From NCBI GenBank assembly GCA_021789975.1, contig JAJYIT010000004.1, positions 124,001-188,000 of the forward strand: a stretch of 64,000 nt of DNA, read 5' to 3'. Of the stretch, positions 26,731 to 36,363 are shown piece by piece. Made by a program: the position numbers and the translations under genes. The notes beneath the pieces are model-generated. The model saw nothing but the letters and a program-made list of their open reading frames with translations. It did not search any database and was not told the DNA's origin. Source of the stretch: Bacteroidota bacterium (GTDB lineage Bacteria > Bacteroidota > Ignavibacteria > Kryptoniales > JAKASW01). Position 1 is the stretch's first letter, and each line of letters begins with the position of its first letter.

Positions 26731-27021
26731 TTAGCTCGCTTCGATCGGGAAATTCTCTCTCAAGTAGCTTAGAACACCAACCAGATCTGAAATTTCAATC
26801 TCTTCACCCTGCACGTGCTCCTTCAAGTCGAACAACTGTTCAGCTATATTAAGTGCGGCTATTACTGCAATAGTAGATGTCGGTGCTCCGGGATTCTTTT
26901 CCATGAGCTCATTTAACAGTGAGTCTACGTAAGCTACTACCTTGAGTGCTTTTTCCTCGTTTTCCACGCGAAGCGGATATTCACGGCCTAAGATCGTTAC
27001 CCTTATGCTCTTTTTTTCCAA
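26731..27021 (-). CDS. zapA: Cell division protein ZapA
   Basis: A 96-residue ZapA that cross-links FtsZ filaments. The globular N-terminus (IRVTILGREYPLRVENEEKA) is followed by AYVDSLLNELMEKNPG and a helical region (IAVIAALNIAEQLFDLKEHV), with the usual two-part organisation and length. The start codon is TTG at 27021 with GGAG upstream. It follows the coiled-coil gene at 27036 and precedes the 6S RNA candidate. Confidence 0.9.
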   Translation of the reverse strand: MEKKSIRVTILGREYPLRVENEEKALKVVAYVDSLLNELMEKNPGAPTSTIAVIAALNIAEQLFDLKEHVQGEEIEISDLVGVLSYLRENFPIEAS

Positions 27022-27035
27022 GGATTGCTCCGCGG

Positions 27036-27356
27036 TCAGAACAAACTAAGTTGTTTGTCGATTCTTGCGATGAGCTCGCGAGCGACCTGGACGAAGTGGA
27101 CTTTTTCCCTGTCGTCGAATCCCTTCGTCGGCGGTGTTTCTCTAGAAGTCAGCATCTTTTCCAGGTCGGAGACTTGAGCCTTTAGCCTCTCAATCTCCGC
27201 CCCGGCATTCGCAAGATCTTGTTTAAGTGATTCGTTTTCACTCTTAGCGGCATTGAGCACTTCTGCGGCCCGCCTCGCTTCTGTCCACAACTCACTGACA
27301 AGCTGCTTTTTCATGGACATGGTCGATTGCTCTTCCGACAGGCCCGTAGCACTCAT
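27036..27356 (-). CDS. Small coiled-coil protein between pheT and zapA
   Basis: A 106-residue protein, almost entirely helical, with heptads from residue about 30 to 75 (AKSENESLKQDLANAGAEIE, then RLKAQVSDLEKMLTS). A proline-containing break (RETPPTKGFDD) and a final amphipathic helix ending KQLSLF follow. The ATG overlaps the pheT stop as ATGA. Because it is fused to the zapA neighbourhood it may be a ZapB-like partner in division-ring assembly, but the sequence only shows a coiled coil. An internal ATG at 27320 is an alternative start. Confidence 0.7.
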   Translation of the reverse strand: MSATGLSEEQSTMSMKKQLVSELWTEARRAAEVLNAAKSENESLKQDLANAGAEIERLKAQVSDLEKMLTSRETPPTKGFDDREKVHFVQVARELIARIDKQLSLF

Positions 27357-29782
27357 CGGTTCTTCTGTCTTCTCAAAGTCGCCGAGTATTCCCTGCCTAG
27401 CTGTGTCTCGGCTTCATTAATAAATTCTGCGACGTCTTCGTCGTTCAACGTACGATCATCACTCCCGAGCACGACATTGAACGCCACGCTCTTTTGTCCT
27501 TCGGGGATTCCCTTCCCCGTGTACAAATCAAATATGGAGATGTCTCGGAACATCTTGCCCGCCACACCCTTCACGGAGCTTGTCATATTCCCCACGGGAA
27601 CATTTGAATCAACTATGAAAGACAAATCGATGGACGCGAAGGGAAATTTCGGAAGTGACCGAAATTTCTTTGTCTGAGTATTGACAGACGTAATTTGCAA
27701 TAAGTCCAGTTCGGCGAAGAATAAGTGTTGAGAGATTGAAAACTTCTCCAGAAGTTTGTCACCTACTCTCCCGGCAACTCCAACATCCATCCCGTTCAAA
27801 GTCAACTTTAGTGATTGATTGTAAATTCTGCTACTATCATAAGAAATAAAGTCCCAATTGTCAAGCTGAAGGCGTTTAAGGACACGTTCGATCTCTGTCT
27901 TGAGGTCAAACAGGTCATATTGGTGGAGTTGACGGTCATACGAGACAGGGTCGGCAAACCCCGTGATTACGAGCGAAATTGGGCTTCTTTCGGAGTAATT
28001 CCCTACTAGCTCCTTCTTTTCACTCAGAGCATAGACACGTCCCGCCTCAAACAACTTCATATCTTTGATCCCATGGGACAGGTTCAGGCTTACCGCGCTC
28101 AGAGCACCCGGAAGAAGTGAGGTCCGCATCGCGGCCATGTCCTCGCTGATAGGGTTCGCGACCGGTACATATCTACCCGATTCCTCGGAGGCGACATGCA
28201 CCGGCTGAAGTGAGTTGGTCACTATTTCATTAAATCCTGCACCTGCAAGAAATAGCCTTATCTCATCCACAAGATCCGATTTGTCGAATCGTGTGTCGAA
28301 TACCAGTTTTGTCTGCCTCGCCTCTTCAATCTTCTCATAACCGTAAACACGCGCTACCTCTTCAATAAGGTCGACTTCACGTTCTATGTCAACTCTGAAT
28401 GTCGGTACTGAACAGACCAGCACAGTTTCGGATTTCTTCTCGGAGCGTATTTCAATTGAATCAAGAATTCTCTTTATCTCGCCGGATGCGAGTCGTGTTC
28501 CAAGGAGTCTGTTTACTTGATCAACGTGGAGATCAATTCTCTTAGCCGCGAATTTCGATGCGGTTATATCGATAGTCCCTTTTGTGACCTGGCCGCCTGC
28601 CGTCTCTTCTATGATACCGGCAACTCTGTCGAGGGCGGTCAAGGTAATGTCCGGATCGACGCCGCGTTCAAACCTGTATGAAGCCTCGGTTGAAAGTCCG
28701 AGTCTCTTCGCTGTTCTTCTAATGGAAGTGGAGAGGAAGTTCGCACTCTCAATCAACACATCGACCGTCCCGTCACTGATTTCGCTGTTCATCCCGCCCA
28801 TCACGCCTGCGATAGCAACGATCTTCTCCTTGTCGCAAATCATAAGCATGTCGGGAGCGATGCGGCGTTCCTTGCCGTCAAGGGTTGTAAAAGTCGTCTC
28901 GTTCGGATTTGGTCTCCGCACGACGATTGTTTGCTTGCTCAGAAGGTTAAGGTCGAAGGCATGGAGAGGCTGCCCGAGCTCAAGCATGACATAGTTCGTT
29001 GCATCGACCACATTATTGATCGATCTCATGCCCGCTTTCTCTAGGGCGTCCTTCAGCCATCGGGGGGAGTGCCCGACCTTTATTCCTTTGACGACGCGTG
29101 CTGAATAGCGCGGACACAGGTCTTGCGCAGCGACCTCAACTTTTGCAGCGATTGGATCGCCGGTTTCATGGAATCTCGGCCTCTTTGCCGACAGCTTCCG
29201 CGAGAAAGCGGATGCGATTTCTCGCGCAACCCCGAGGTGAGATAGGCAGTCTGATCGATTCGGGGTGAGGCTAATCTCGAAAACTGTATCATCCAGGCCT
29301 AAATACTTGGCAAGTGGTTCACCTGTCGGGGCGTCGTTGTCGAAGACCATGATGCCGCTCTTGTCGTCGCCAAGTCCGAGTTCAAAGGCAGAGCAGATCA
29401 TACCGTTCGATTCTATGCCGCGGATTTTTGCTCGCGTCAGTTCGAAGCCGTTGCCATCAGGGTCGTGCTGGTTGTGAGGTACGAGCGCTCCCACAAGCCC
29501 AACCGGCACCTTCTGTCCGGCGCCAACGTTGGGTGCACCGCATACTATGTCTTTCACGTCGCCGCCGATGTCGACTCTGCATAGATGGAGCCTGTCTGCG
29601 TTGGGGTGCCTGGAAGATTCGAGCACGTGCCCTACAACGAATCCCTTGTACTTTTCGGAGAAATTCTCGTACGATTCCACTTCGATCCCGAGCATCGTAA
29701 GCCTCGATGCAATCTCCTGATCGGGAATGCCGTTCAGATCCACAAGTTGTTCGAGCCACTTCCTGGAAATTTTCATAGTCAA
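27353..29782 (-). CDS. pheT: Phenylalanyl-tRNA synthetase beta subunit
   Basis: An 809-residue beta chain of the alpha2-beta2 synthetase. Domains in order: N-terminal B1 with embedded tRNA-binding OB fold ([20 protein letters not shown]), B3/B4 editing core ([16 protein letters not shown]), B5 ([18 protein letters not shown]), a synthetase-like core and a C-terminal FDX-ACB anticodon-binding domain ([15 protein letters not shown]). Length is normal. It overlaps pheS by ATGA upstream and the coiled-coil gene downstream. Confidence 0.97.
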   Translation of the reverse strand: MTMKISRKWLEQLVDLNGIPDQEIASRLTMLGIEVESYENFSEKYKGFVVGHVLESSRHPNADRLHLCRVDIGGDVKDIVCGAPNVGAGQKVPVGLVGALVPHNQHDPDGNGFELTRAKIRGIESNGMICSAFELGLGDDKSGIMVFDNDAPTGEPLAKYLGLDDTVFEISLTPNRSDCLSHLGVAREIASAFSRKLSAKRPRFHETGDPIAAKVEVAAQDLCPRYSARVVKGIKVGHSPRWLKDALEKAGMRSINNVVDATNYVMLELGQPLHAFDLNLLSKQTIVVRRPNPNETTFTTLDGKERRIAPDMLMICDKEKIVAIAGVMGGMNSEISDGTVDVLIESANFLSTSIRRTAKRLGLSTEASYRFERGVDPDITLTALDRVAGIIEETAGGQVTKGTIDITASKFAAKRIDLHVDQVNRLLGTRLASGEIKRILDSIEIRSEKKSETVLVCSVPTFRVDIEREVDLIEEVARVYGYEKIEEARQTKLVFDTRFDKSDLVDEIRLFLAGAGFNEIVTNSLQPVHVASEESGRYVPVANPISEDMAAMRTSLLPGALSAVSLNLSHGIKDMKLFEAGRVYALSEKKELVGNYSERSPISLVITGFADPVSYDRQLHQYDLFDLKTEIERVLKRLQLDNWDFISYDSSRIYNQSLKLTLNGMDVGVAGRVGDKLLEKFSISQHLFFAELDLLQITSVNTQTKKFRSLPKFPFASIDLSFIVDSNVPVGNMTSSVKGVAGKMFRDISIFDLYTGKGIPEGQKSVAFNVVLGSDDRTLNDEDVAEFINEAETQLGREYSATLRRQKNR

Positions 29783-30807
29783 AACTGATTTAAGAAACGA
29801 ATGTCATTCTCAAAGAAAAGCCGGATATCGTCTATGCTGTACTTCAACATGGCGATCCTCTCTATTCCCATCCCAAACGCAAAGCCGCTCACTTCGGCTG
29901 GATCGTAGCGGACGAACTTGAACACGTTCGGATCCACCATGCCGCATCCCATTATCTCAAGCCAACCGGCATACTTGCACAGCCTGCATCCCTTTCCGCC
30001 GCAGAAGATACATCCGATATCGACCTCTGCACTCGGTTCGGTAAAAGGAAAAAAGCTTGGACGAAAACGTGTCTTCACTTCGGAGCCGAACAATTCTTTT
30101 GCAAAATAAGAAATTGTCCCCTTGAGTTCGGCAAGGCTGACATTTTTGTCAACGTATAGACCTTCCACCTGATGAAACATGCAATAGGCGCGTGCGCTGA
30201 TTGCTTCATTGCGATAGCACCTGCCGGGCATGATTACCCGAATGGGAGGCTTATTATTCTCCATGACGCGTATCTGTACGCCTGAAGTGTGGGTACGTAG
30301 GACGAATTTTCCGGAATCGTCGCTGACAAAAAACGTGTCCTGCATGTCCCGGGCCGGATGGTCGGGTGGAAAGTTCAACGCTTCGAAGTTGTGATAATCG
30401 TCCTCTATCTCAGGGCCATCCGCGATCCCAAATCCGATACCTGTGAAGATTCGTTTAATCTCGGCCGCAGTCTGCGTGAGAGGGTGCATCTTGCCGACAT
30501 ACCTTTTTCTTCCCGGCAGAGATAGGTCCGGGACTTCCTCTCTGACTTTGCTTTGGCCCTCTATCCTGGATTTGGCCGATTCAAATTCTGTTTCGAGGGA
30601 TTTACGGAGTTCGTTGAGCGATTTGCCGAGCTGCGGTTTCTCTTCCTTGGGGACATCTTTAAGCCTTTCGAACAGTTGCGCAACGAGGCCCTTCCGGGAG
30701 AGATACTTCAGTCGAAATGTCTCTGCTTCATCTGCTGAATTCAACCGTCCTGCTGCGACGGTTGCTTCTTCCTTCAGCTTTAGAATTTCGTCTATCATGG
30801 GCGGCAT
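29779..30807 (-). CDS. pheS: Phenylalanyl-tRNA synthetase alpha subunit
   Basis: The 342-residue catalytic subunit. It has an N-terminal coiled coil that contacts tRNA, then class II motifs: [20 protein letters not shown], motif 2 region [52 protein letters not shown], and motif 3 [20 protein letters not shown]. The CxxCxxxxCxxC-like cluster is found in many bacterial PheS proteins. It heads a pheS-pheT pair separated from rplT by a terminator-like hairpin. Confidence 0.97.
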   Translation of the reverse strand: MPPMIDEILKLKEEATVAAGRLNSADEAETFRLKYLSRKGLVAQLFERLKDVPKEEKPQLGKSLNELRKSLETEFESAKSRIEGQSKVREEVPDLSLPGRKRYVGKMHPLTQTAAEIKRIFTGIGFGIADGPEIEDDYHNFEALNFPPDHPARDMQDTFFVSDDSGKFVLRTHTSGVQIRVMENNKPPIRVIMPGRCYRNEAISARAYCMFHQVEGLYVDKNVSLAELKGTISYFAKELFGSEVKTRFRPSFFPFTEPSAEVDIGCIFCGGKGCRLCKYAGWLEIMGCGMVDPNVFKFVRYDPAEVSGFAFGMGIERIAMLKYSIDDIRLFFENDIRFLNQF

Positions 30808-30897
30808 GAAAAGTTTTTCCGCAGGATGGCAGAAAAGCCGGTTGGCTTAATCCGTCTTAAGCAAATTGCGGGCTGCGGTGTTCTTATTTCCAGATAT

Positions 30898-30949
30898 AAA
30901 AAATCTTCCTACGTTTCAGAAATACGGACTTTCCGAACGCAGGAAGATT
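30898..30949 (-). terminator. Rho-independent terminator between rplT and pheS
   Basis: Read on the minus strand, AATCTTCCTGCGTT pairs with AACGTAGGAAGATT (14 bp, one G-U) around a 20-base loop that itself contains CGGA/TCCG, followed by six T's. It should end or attenuate transcription coming from thrS-infC-rpmI-rplT before pheST. Confidence 0.85.
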
Positions 30950-30952
30950 CTG

Positions 30953-31300
30953 TTAATTAAAAGCGTAGTGAACGACCTGTTTGAATGTCTCGGGACTATT
31001 CGCAGCCAGGTCGGCGAGCACTTTTCTATTTATTGAGACTTCCTTTTTCGCAAGAGCGGCAACCAGTCTTGAGTATGTCGTGCCGTTTTCTCTGGCCGCA
31101 GCGTTGATGCGTGCGATCCACAGGGTTCGGAATTCGCGTTTCTTTTTCCTCCGATCCCGGTAGGCGTGTTGCAGTGCTTTCTCGACATGGTGCTTTGCAA
31201 CAGTATAAACTTTGCTCCTCGCACCCCAATATCCCTTGGCTAAATCTAGAGTTTTCTTGCGTCTCCTGTGTGACGCGACCTTGTTTCTTGAACGTGGCAT
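30953..31300 (-). CDS. rplT: 50S ribosomal protein L20
   Basis: A 115-residue L20 with typical sequence: [60 protein letters not shown] and a C-terminal [17 protein letters not shown]. It is an early 23S rRNA assembly protein and in other bacteria represses its own operon. It lies 116 bases after rpmI in the infC-rpmI-rplT order. Confidence 0.98.
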   Translation of the reverse strand: MPRSRNKVASHRRRKKTLDLAKGYWGARSKVYTVAKHHVEKALQHAYRDRRKKKREFRTLWIARINAAARENGTTYSRLVAALAKKEVSINRKVLADLAANSPETFKQVVHYAFN

Positions 31301-31416
31301 TTCAGTCTTTCTCCATTATCGCTTCAAATATAGCATTTGCGCTTGAAAGAGTCTATGTCTTCCGACGCCGGCTGGTGAACTAGCGCCCTAGCGCTTCTGT
31401 TCATGCAGTTCGTTTT

Positions 31417-31611
31417 CTACTCGTTCAGCATCCCGCGGACGCGGTTAACGTCAGTTTTGTCAAGCACGCCTGCCTGTCTTAGCTGGCGTTTCCGTTTCTG
31501 AGTTTTCGATGTCAGAATGTGGCTTCTGAATGCCTTCTCGCGCAGATACTTTCCTGTCGCGGTTCTTTTGATCCTTTTCGCCATTGCGCGGTTTGTTTTC
31601 ATCTTTGGCAT
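31417..31611 (-). CDS. rpmI: 50S ribosomal protein L35
   Basis: A 64-residue, strongly basic protein starting [20 protein letters not shown] and containing [18 protein letters not shown], as in L35. The start is the ATG at 31611; the longer open frame to 31737 only reads through the end of infC in another frame. It begins one base after the infC stop, so its ribosome site lies within infC and the two are probably coupled. Confidence 0.97.
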   Translation of the reverse strand: MPKMKTNRAMAKRIKRTATGKYLREKAFRSHILTSKTQKRKRQLRQAGVLDKTDVNRVRGMLNE

Positions 31612-31612
31612 C

Positions 31613-32233
31613 TTACTTCTCCTTTGGTGTTTCCTTTTCGTTCTGGTCGCCCTTAGTCCCATTGGACGCTCCGGCGCCCGCTGTCGTAACCGACGGTGCC
31701 TTCGCAGTTGCCTTCTTCTTCGTCTTATCGGGGGCAATTATAACGGCCATGCTCCTGCCTTCCAGCTTGGGCTTCTGCTCGACTTTGCCGATATCCGAAA
31801 GGAATTCTGTGAACCTATTAAGCAACTCCTCTCCGTGAGCGGCGTATGTAATTTCCCGACCCTTGAAGATTACGCTTCCCTTGACCTTGTGTCCCTGGTC
31901 GAGGAATTCTTTTGCATGTCTTGACTTAAAAAGAAAATCATGCTCATCAGTGTTCGGGTGGAATCGTATTTCCTTCAGTTGCGCTGAAGTCTGCCCCTTT
32001 GTCTTAGCCTTTTCTTTCTTGGTCAATTCGTACATATACTTTCCGTAATCGACCAGTTTGCAGACGGGAGGATTTGATGTTGGTACAATCTCAACAAGAT
32101 CCAGCCCCCTGGTTTCAGCAAGCTTCAAGGCTTCCCGTGGTGTCATAACCCCAAGTTGTTTTCCATCGGAGTCGATCAGGCGTATGCTGGCAACCCTGAT
32201 GTCACCGTTGATCCTGAGTTTGGGTGTGTTAAT
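31613..32233 (-). CDS. infC: Translation initiation factor IF-3, ATT start codon
   Basis: The conserved N-terminus ([20 protein letters not shown], then SDGKQLGV) lies upstream of the first ATG (32146), and the frame begins at an ATT (32231-32233) 7 bases after AGGAG. IF-3 genes commonly use rare AUU/AUC starts because IF-3 rejects such codons, giving autoregulation. The 206-residue product includes [20 protein letters not shown] and the C-domain ([15 protein letters not shown]). A low-complexity tail rich in Lys, Ala, Thr and Gly (about 40 residues) extends past the usual end. It starts 10 bases after thrS. Confidence 0.95.
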   Translation of the reverse strand: MNTPKLRINGDIRVASIRLIDSDGKQLGVMTPREALKLAETRGLDLVEIVPTSNPPVCKLVDYGKYMYELTKKEKAKTKGQTSAQLKEIRFHPNTDEHDFLFKSRHAKEFLDQGHKVKGSVIFKGREITYAAHGEELLNRFTEFLSDIGKVEQKPKLEGRSMAVIIAPDKTKKKATAKAPSVTTAGAGASNGTKGDQNEKETPKEK

Positions 32234-32243
32234 AGGCGATCTC

Positions 32244-34145
32244 CTAGATTTTTTCGACTATTTCTCTTTTTATGCTGTCAACGAAGTCCGCGAGCGGAGT
32301 AGCGCCCTTGTCACCTTCGTGGTGTTTCCGAACTGACACGGCGCCGGATTCAGCTTCTTTCTGTCCCACAATTAACATATAAGGGACCTTCTTCGTTTCC
32401 CACTCGCGTATCTTGTATCCTACCTTTTCGTTCCGATCGTCCAGTTCGACCCGGACCCTTTGTTCTTTCAATGCAGTGACGACAGATTTCGCGTAGTCCC
32501 GATAGTCGTCGGTAATGGGGATCACGGCGGCCTGAACAGGCGCCAGCCAGGTTGGGAAGGCGCCTGCAAGGTGCTCGGTCAGTATGCCGACAAATCTTTC
32601 AAACGATCCGAAGATTGCGCGGTGAATTATAACCGGTCTCTGAGGCTTGCCTTCTGCATCGATGTACGAAAGATCGAATTGTTCAGGAAGCATAACGTAG
32701 TCAAGCTGAATTGTTGCGACCTGCCATTCTCTGCCGATGGCGTCTTTGATTTGAATATCTATCTTCGGCCCGTAGAATGCCCCATCTTTTTCTTTTACGC
32801 CGTATTTGATTGCGTTATTCGCCAGTGCCTGTCTAAGCGATTCTTCTGCCTGTTCCCAGAGTCTTGGGTCGCCCATTGCGTCGTCAGGCTTTGTTGAAAG
32901 CTTGAACGATACTTCGAAATTGAATAGCCCGTATACATATTTTACGAGTGCGATGATATTGTCGATTTCGGACAAGATCTGATCAGGACGGCAATATATA
33001 TGTGCATCGTCCATGGTGATCTGGCGGACACGGAACATTCCGCCGAGGGCTCCCGAGATTTCATTTCTGTGCAGTCTGCCTATTTCGGAATAGCGGAGCG
33101 GAAGATCGCGGTAGCTTCTGGTTTTGTGTTTGAAAGCGTAGGTGCTCTCAGGACAGTTCATCGGTTTCAGTGAATATATTTCTTCATCAACGTTGAGGAC
33201 AAACATATTCTCTTTGTAATGTCCCCAATGACCCGATTGCTCCCACAAATCCTTTTTCACAAGCATCGGGGTGGAAATTTCCAAATAGTTCCGCTTGTCC
33301 AGTTCTTCGCGGATGAATTTTTCGAGTTCGCGGAAAATAATCATGCCCTTCGGAAGCCAGAACGGCGCACCCGGAGCGACATCGTGGAACATGAATAGAT
33401 CGAGTTCGCGCCCGAGCCTCCGATGATCTCTCTTCTTTGCCTCCTCCAACATCTTAAGATGATCTTCGAGCATCTTCTTCTTGGGAAAAGAAACACCGTA
33501 GACGCGTTGAAGCATCTTGTTCTTGCTGTCGCCGCGCCAATAAGCTCCGCTCGTCCCAAGAAGCTTGAAGTACTTCAGCCTTCCGGCAGAGGGGACGTGC
33601 GGTCCGCGGCACAGGTCGGTGAATTCTCCCTCTCCGTAGATAGTGATTGTCCCATCAAGCCCCCCGATGATTTCGACCTTGTAGGGGTCCGACTTTTCTT
33701 TGAAGAATTTCAGTGCGTCATCTTTCGTAACAACTTTACGGACGAACGGCTGATCGCCTTCCGAGATCTCGTGCATTTTCTTCTCGATGGCTTCAAGATC
33801 GGCAGGGGTCAGCGTCTTGTTGATGTCGATGTCGTAGTAGAAGCCCTCCTCTATCGCCGGTCCGACGCCGAATTTTGCTTCTGGAAAGAGCAATTGGATC
33901 GCATGTGCCATCAAGTGCGAGCTGCTGTGCCAGTATACCTCTTTCCCTTGAGGGTCATCGAATGTAAGAAATTCAATCGCGCAATCGTTTGTGATTGGCG
34001 TGCTAAGATCAAATAGCTTTCCGTCTATCTTCACGACCAGGGCATCTTCGGCCAGCGAGCGACTGATTTTCCGGGCGACCTCTATAGCTGGGGTCGATTG
34101 CGGGACATCCAGTAAGGAATTATTAGGTAACTTTACTTTAGGCAT
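32244..34145 (-). CDS. thrS: Threonyl-tRNA synthetase
   Basis: A 633-residue class II synthetase. Domains: N-terminal TGS, the editing domain with HSSSHLMAHAIQLLFPEAKF and a later Cys (TDLCRGPHVPSAGRLKYFKL), a catalytic core with motif 2 (SEIGRLHRNEISGALGGMFR) and zinc ligands (MNCPES, DDAHIYC, VIIHRAIFGSFERF), then an anticodon-binding domain. Full length. It heads the thrS-infC-rpmI-rplT operon. The roughly 150 bases before its start hold no obvious T-box or leader peptide. Confidence 0.97.
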   Translation of the reverse strand: MPKVKLPNNSLLDVPQSTPAIEVARKISRSLAEDALVVKIDGKLFDLSTPITNDCAIEFLTFDDPQGKEVYWHSSSHLMAHAIQLLFPEAKFGVGPAIEEGFYYDIDINKTLTPADLEAIEKKMHEISEGDQPFVRKVVTKDDALKFFKEKSDPYKVEIIGGLDGTITIYGEGEFTDLCRGPHVPSAGRLKYFKLLGTSGAYWRGDSKNKMLQRVYGVSFPKKKMLEDHLKMLEEAKKRDHRRLGRELDLFMFHDVAPGAPFWLPKGMIIFRELEKFIREELDKRNYLEISTPMLVKKDLWEQSGHWGHYKENMFVLNVDEEIYSLKPMNCPESTYAFKHKTRSYRDLPLRYSEIGRLHRNEISGALGGMFRVRQITMDDAHIYCRPDQILSEIDNIIALVKYVYGLFNFEVSFKLSTKPDDAMGDPRLWEQAEESLRQALANNAIKYGVKEKDGAFYGPKIDIQIKDAIGREWQVATIQLDYVMLPEQFDLSYIDAEGKPQRPVIIHRAIFGSFERFVGILTEHLAGAFPTWLAPVQAAVIPITDDYRDYAKSVVTALKEQRVRVELDDRNEKVGYKIREWETKKVPYMLIVGQKEAESGAVSVRKHHEGDKGATPLADFVDSIKREIVEKI

Positions 34146-34291
34146 TATATTTCACTACCGTCAACTTAGATTGGAGAGAACGCTTTGATACAAACTGATA
34201 TGCCCCAATTTTCTGGCAGAAAGTCGGACAGGCAAGTTCTCAACTTATCCCTGAAAAAAACTCTTGTAAACAGATGTTGTGCATCATGCTC

Positions 34292-34363
34292 GTGGGCGAT
34301 AGAGAATTCTCCCAAAGGGATTTCTCGCGAATCGTTCCGATTCCTCAGGGAGAACCTCTGACC
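34292..34363 (-). repeat. Broken partial copy of the tRNA-Val 3' half
   Basis: 34292-34309 matches 34383-34400 (17 of 18 bases) and 34352-34363 equals 34401-34412 exactly. In the tRNA the two pieces are contiguous; here 42 bases starting TCCC and ending GGGA separate them. It looks like a duplicated tRNA end later interrupted. Confidence 0.6.
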
Positions 34364-34380
34364 ATCTTTCATTTGTCATA

Positions 34381-34458
34381 TGGTGGGCGATAGAGGATTC
34401 GAACCTCTGACCTCTACAATGTCAATGTAGCGCTCTAAACCAACTGAGCTAATCGCCC
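34381..34458 (-). tRNA. tRNA-Val (GAC)
   Basis: The minus strand reads an acceptor stem GGGCGAT/ATCGCCC, a D-arm with AGCTCAGTTGGTT, an anticodon stem CTACA/TGTAG around loop TTGACAT (anticodon GAC, valine), and a T-arm with GGTTCGAATCC. The discriminator A and 3' CCA are encoded (34381-34384). Confidence 0.97.
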
Positions 34459-34502
34459 TCAATTTCGGTTTCAAGGTGACGGTTAAAAGCAGCCTTCCAC
34501 TG

Positions 34503-34589
34503 TGCCGAGGGCGGGACTTGAACCCGCACGACCCGTTTGGGGCCAAAGGATTTTAAGTCCTTCGCGTCTACCAGTTCCGCCACCCCGGC
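34503..34589 (-). tRNA. tRNA-Leu (UAA)
   Basis: The minus strand reads GCCGGGG at the 5' end pairing CCTCGGC, a D-arm GGCGGAACTGGTAGACGC, an anticodon stem AAGGA/TCCTT around CTTAAAA (anticodon TAA), a long class II variable arm and a T-arm GGTTCAAGTCC. The discriminator is A and CCA is not encoded. It lies 44 bases upstream of tRNA-Val on the same strand, probably co-transcribed. Confidence 0.97.
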
Positions 34590-34724
34590 GGGTATCACCG
34601 ACCGTCAGAGAGATGCTGCCACTTAACACACATGCATCGCGGAGCCGATCAATTCCCGGCTTTAAGCATCTCGAAAACGACCTTTCGGCGCCGGAAATCG
34701 CCTGTTAATTTAGGGAGTGAGACT

Positions 34725-35150
34725 GTGAAAATCAACGTGAGTGACGCGAAACGGCAAAAGGCCGCAGGGGCAAGCGGAGGAAGCCACGGTGGAGGAAATC
34801 ATTTTACTTCCGGGTCTGGAAAATGCCGAGTAGAAGTCCAGGGAAAGGTTTCGCGAAGGATCGTTTCAGAAATAGATTCTCATGGTCAGGGAGGCACCAT
34901 GGGAAACCATGATGGAATCGGTTCATGCTCAATTCGGCGCTTCTCGGGGAAACTGAAGCCAGCTTGCGGCTCTGCAGTGAACCAGGACAAAAAAGAGATA
35001 ATGATTGTTCTCATCGGAGTCCACTCAAGCTATGAGAAGGGATCCAAATTACTAAGCTTCGACTGGTCCACAGATTTCGCAGCCGTTGCCGAAAGAGCGG
35101 GGGAGCCGCAGCTCCCCTGCTGTCGGATCAAAATCACTTCATCTTCTTAA
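34725..35150 (+). CDS. Doubtful ORF of 141 codons
   Basis: A frame from GTG 34725 (GGGAG 9 bases upstream) encodes a Gly/Ser/Lys-rich, low-complexity protein ending in a hydrophobic patch (KKEIMIVLIGVHSSYEKGSK). It overlaps the terminator and the last 17 bases of the peptidase gene on the other strand, and resembles no family I know. If it is not a gene, 34590-35099 holds nothing recognisable. Confidence 0.2.
   Translation: MKINVSDAKRQKAAGASGGSHGGGNHFTSGSGKCRVEVQGKVSRRIVSEIDSHGQGGTMGNHDGIGSCSIRRFSGKLKPACGSAVNQDKKEIMIVLIGVHSSYEKGSKLLSFDWSTDFAAVAERAGEPQLPCCRIKITSSS
35100..35117 (-). terminator. Terminator hairpin of the papain-like peptidase gene
   Basis: Perfect 7-bp GC-rich stem GGGGAGC/GCTCCCC with a 4-base loop, 17 bases beyond the minus-strand stop at 35134. 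Only a short pyrimidine run follows (CGCTCTTTC on the minus strand). Confidence 0.6.
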
Positions 35151-36363
35151 CAATTTCCGGAATGGCGGTCTTCGGAATCATTACTCCAAGCATTTTCAAT
35201 TTAACGTAGTCCTGACTGAAGAAATCATATCCGGGATGATCGTTGTTCCTCGATTCCGAATCGGAGTCCTTTATCAGGAACCACGTTTTGCCGTCTTTCA
35301 CCGTATAGCCGATGAGATGCATACCGTGATCGTCTGTGGTCGTGTGGTTATAGAATCTGAAGATCCTTGCGTTCGCGTCAATGTATTGCGAAGGGATATC
35401 CCAGCTTGGTATCACCGCTATTCCGGCATTCCCGTAGATCCCCGGTTCGCTGACATCCCCCCAGATTGCCATAGTGTATCCCGTACGCACGGCGTGATTG
35501 ATTGCGTCCATGAATACGTGCAACGGGACATTGAAATAATCCTTGCTGTGCCACCAGTTGTCCGAAACATTGTATTCTGTCCAGCTGTAGTACGGACGAT
35601 CAGAGAACGATACCAGCGATACATAATCGTTCAGATTGAGCTTCACAACATTTTTTAGATACTCCTTCGGCGTCATTTCTTTTCCATCGACATTTATTTC
35701 CCTGGGCGGAGTACCGAGATAATGATCCAGGATGGATTCGATCGTGCTTTTCACGACTGCCGGGTCCCAGGCGTTGGATGCCTTGACAGATTTCAGGTAG
35801 GAAAACATCTCGTCATACATTCGTGTTTCATCGTAGAACGGCTGGCCGTTCAGCAATCCGGTGTAATCCTGCTCCGGAACGATACCGTATTCTTCCCAAT
35901 CCGTGATAACCGCGTTAGCCTCTGATCCGGGGCCGAACTTTGATTTTCCTCTCGTACGTACATAGCCCATTGCCTTCCTGACATATTCCCAATAATCGGT
36001 GTACATTTCTGAGAACTTCATCTTCCTTCCCGTAAGGCGGTACACTTCAGATTCGAGAAAAGAGGTCGTCGAGAAGTCCCAGCACGAGCCGGTATTTCCC
36101 TGAGATATTGTCGGGTTATGCCAATATTGTTTGAAGTCACTCACAGATTTCGGTGCATCGTACTGGCTGAAATCGACGCTGATGGCTTTCCTGGCTTTGA
36201 GTTCTTTCCGCTGGTAGAATTTGTTCAGCGATGTCTGGATCGAATCGAAGAATGCGTTGGAAGGTTTGACAAACACTGCCGTGTCATGTTGGGCCTCCTG
36301 AGGAAAGGCCATCCCGCATAATGAAAAGAGAGAAAACACAAGGGCAAGACTGAAAGTTTTCAT
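35134..36363 (-). CDS. Exported papain-like (C1B, bleomycin-hydrolase-type) peptidase
   Basis: A 409-residue protein with a signal peptide at residues 1-21. The C1 nucleophile motif is clear: QGNTGSCWDFSTTSFLESEV (Gln oxyanion residue and catalytic Cys). The catalytic His lies in TTDDHGMHLIGYTVKDGKT. The third position, usually Asn in a K/ENSWG motif, reads WFLIKDSDSES, with Asp in place of Asn. Bleomycin hydrolases are normally cytosolic aminopeptidases; the signal peptide implies a periplasmic or surface role. RBS GGAGAG; single-gene transcript ending in the hairpin at 35100. Confidence 0.88.
   Translation of the reverse strand: MKTFSLALVFSLFSLCGMAFPQEAQHDTAVFVKPSNAFFDSIQTSLNKFYQRKELKARKAISVDFSQYDAPKSVSDFKQYWHNPTISQGNTGSCWDFSTTSFLESEVYRLTGRKMKFSEMYTDYWEYVRKAMGYVRTRGKSKFGPGSEANAVITDWEEYGIVPEQDYTGLLNGQPFYDETRMYDEMFSYLKSVKASNAWDPAVVKSTIESILDHYLGTPPREINVDGKEMTPKEYLKNVVKLNLNDYVSLVSFSDRPYYSWTEYNVSDNWWHSKDYFNVPLHVFMDAINHAVRTGYTMAIWGDVSEPGIYGNAGIAVIPSWDIPSQYIDANARIFRFYNHTTTDDHGMHLIGYTVKDGKTWFLIKDSDSESRNNDHPGYDFFSQDYVKLKMLGVMIPKTAIPEIVKKMK

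Noticed and set aside
34502-34708. Plus-strand ORF of 68 codons
   Set aside because: It is the antisense of tRNA-Leu plus adjacent spacer.
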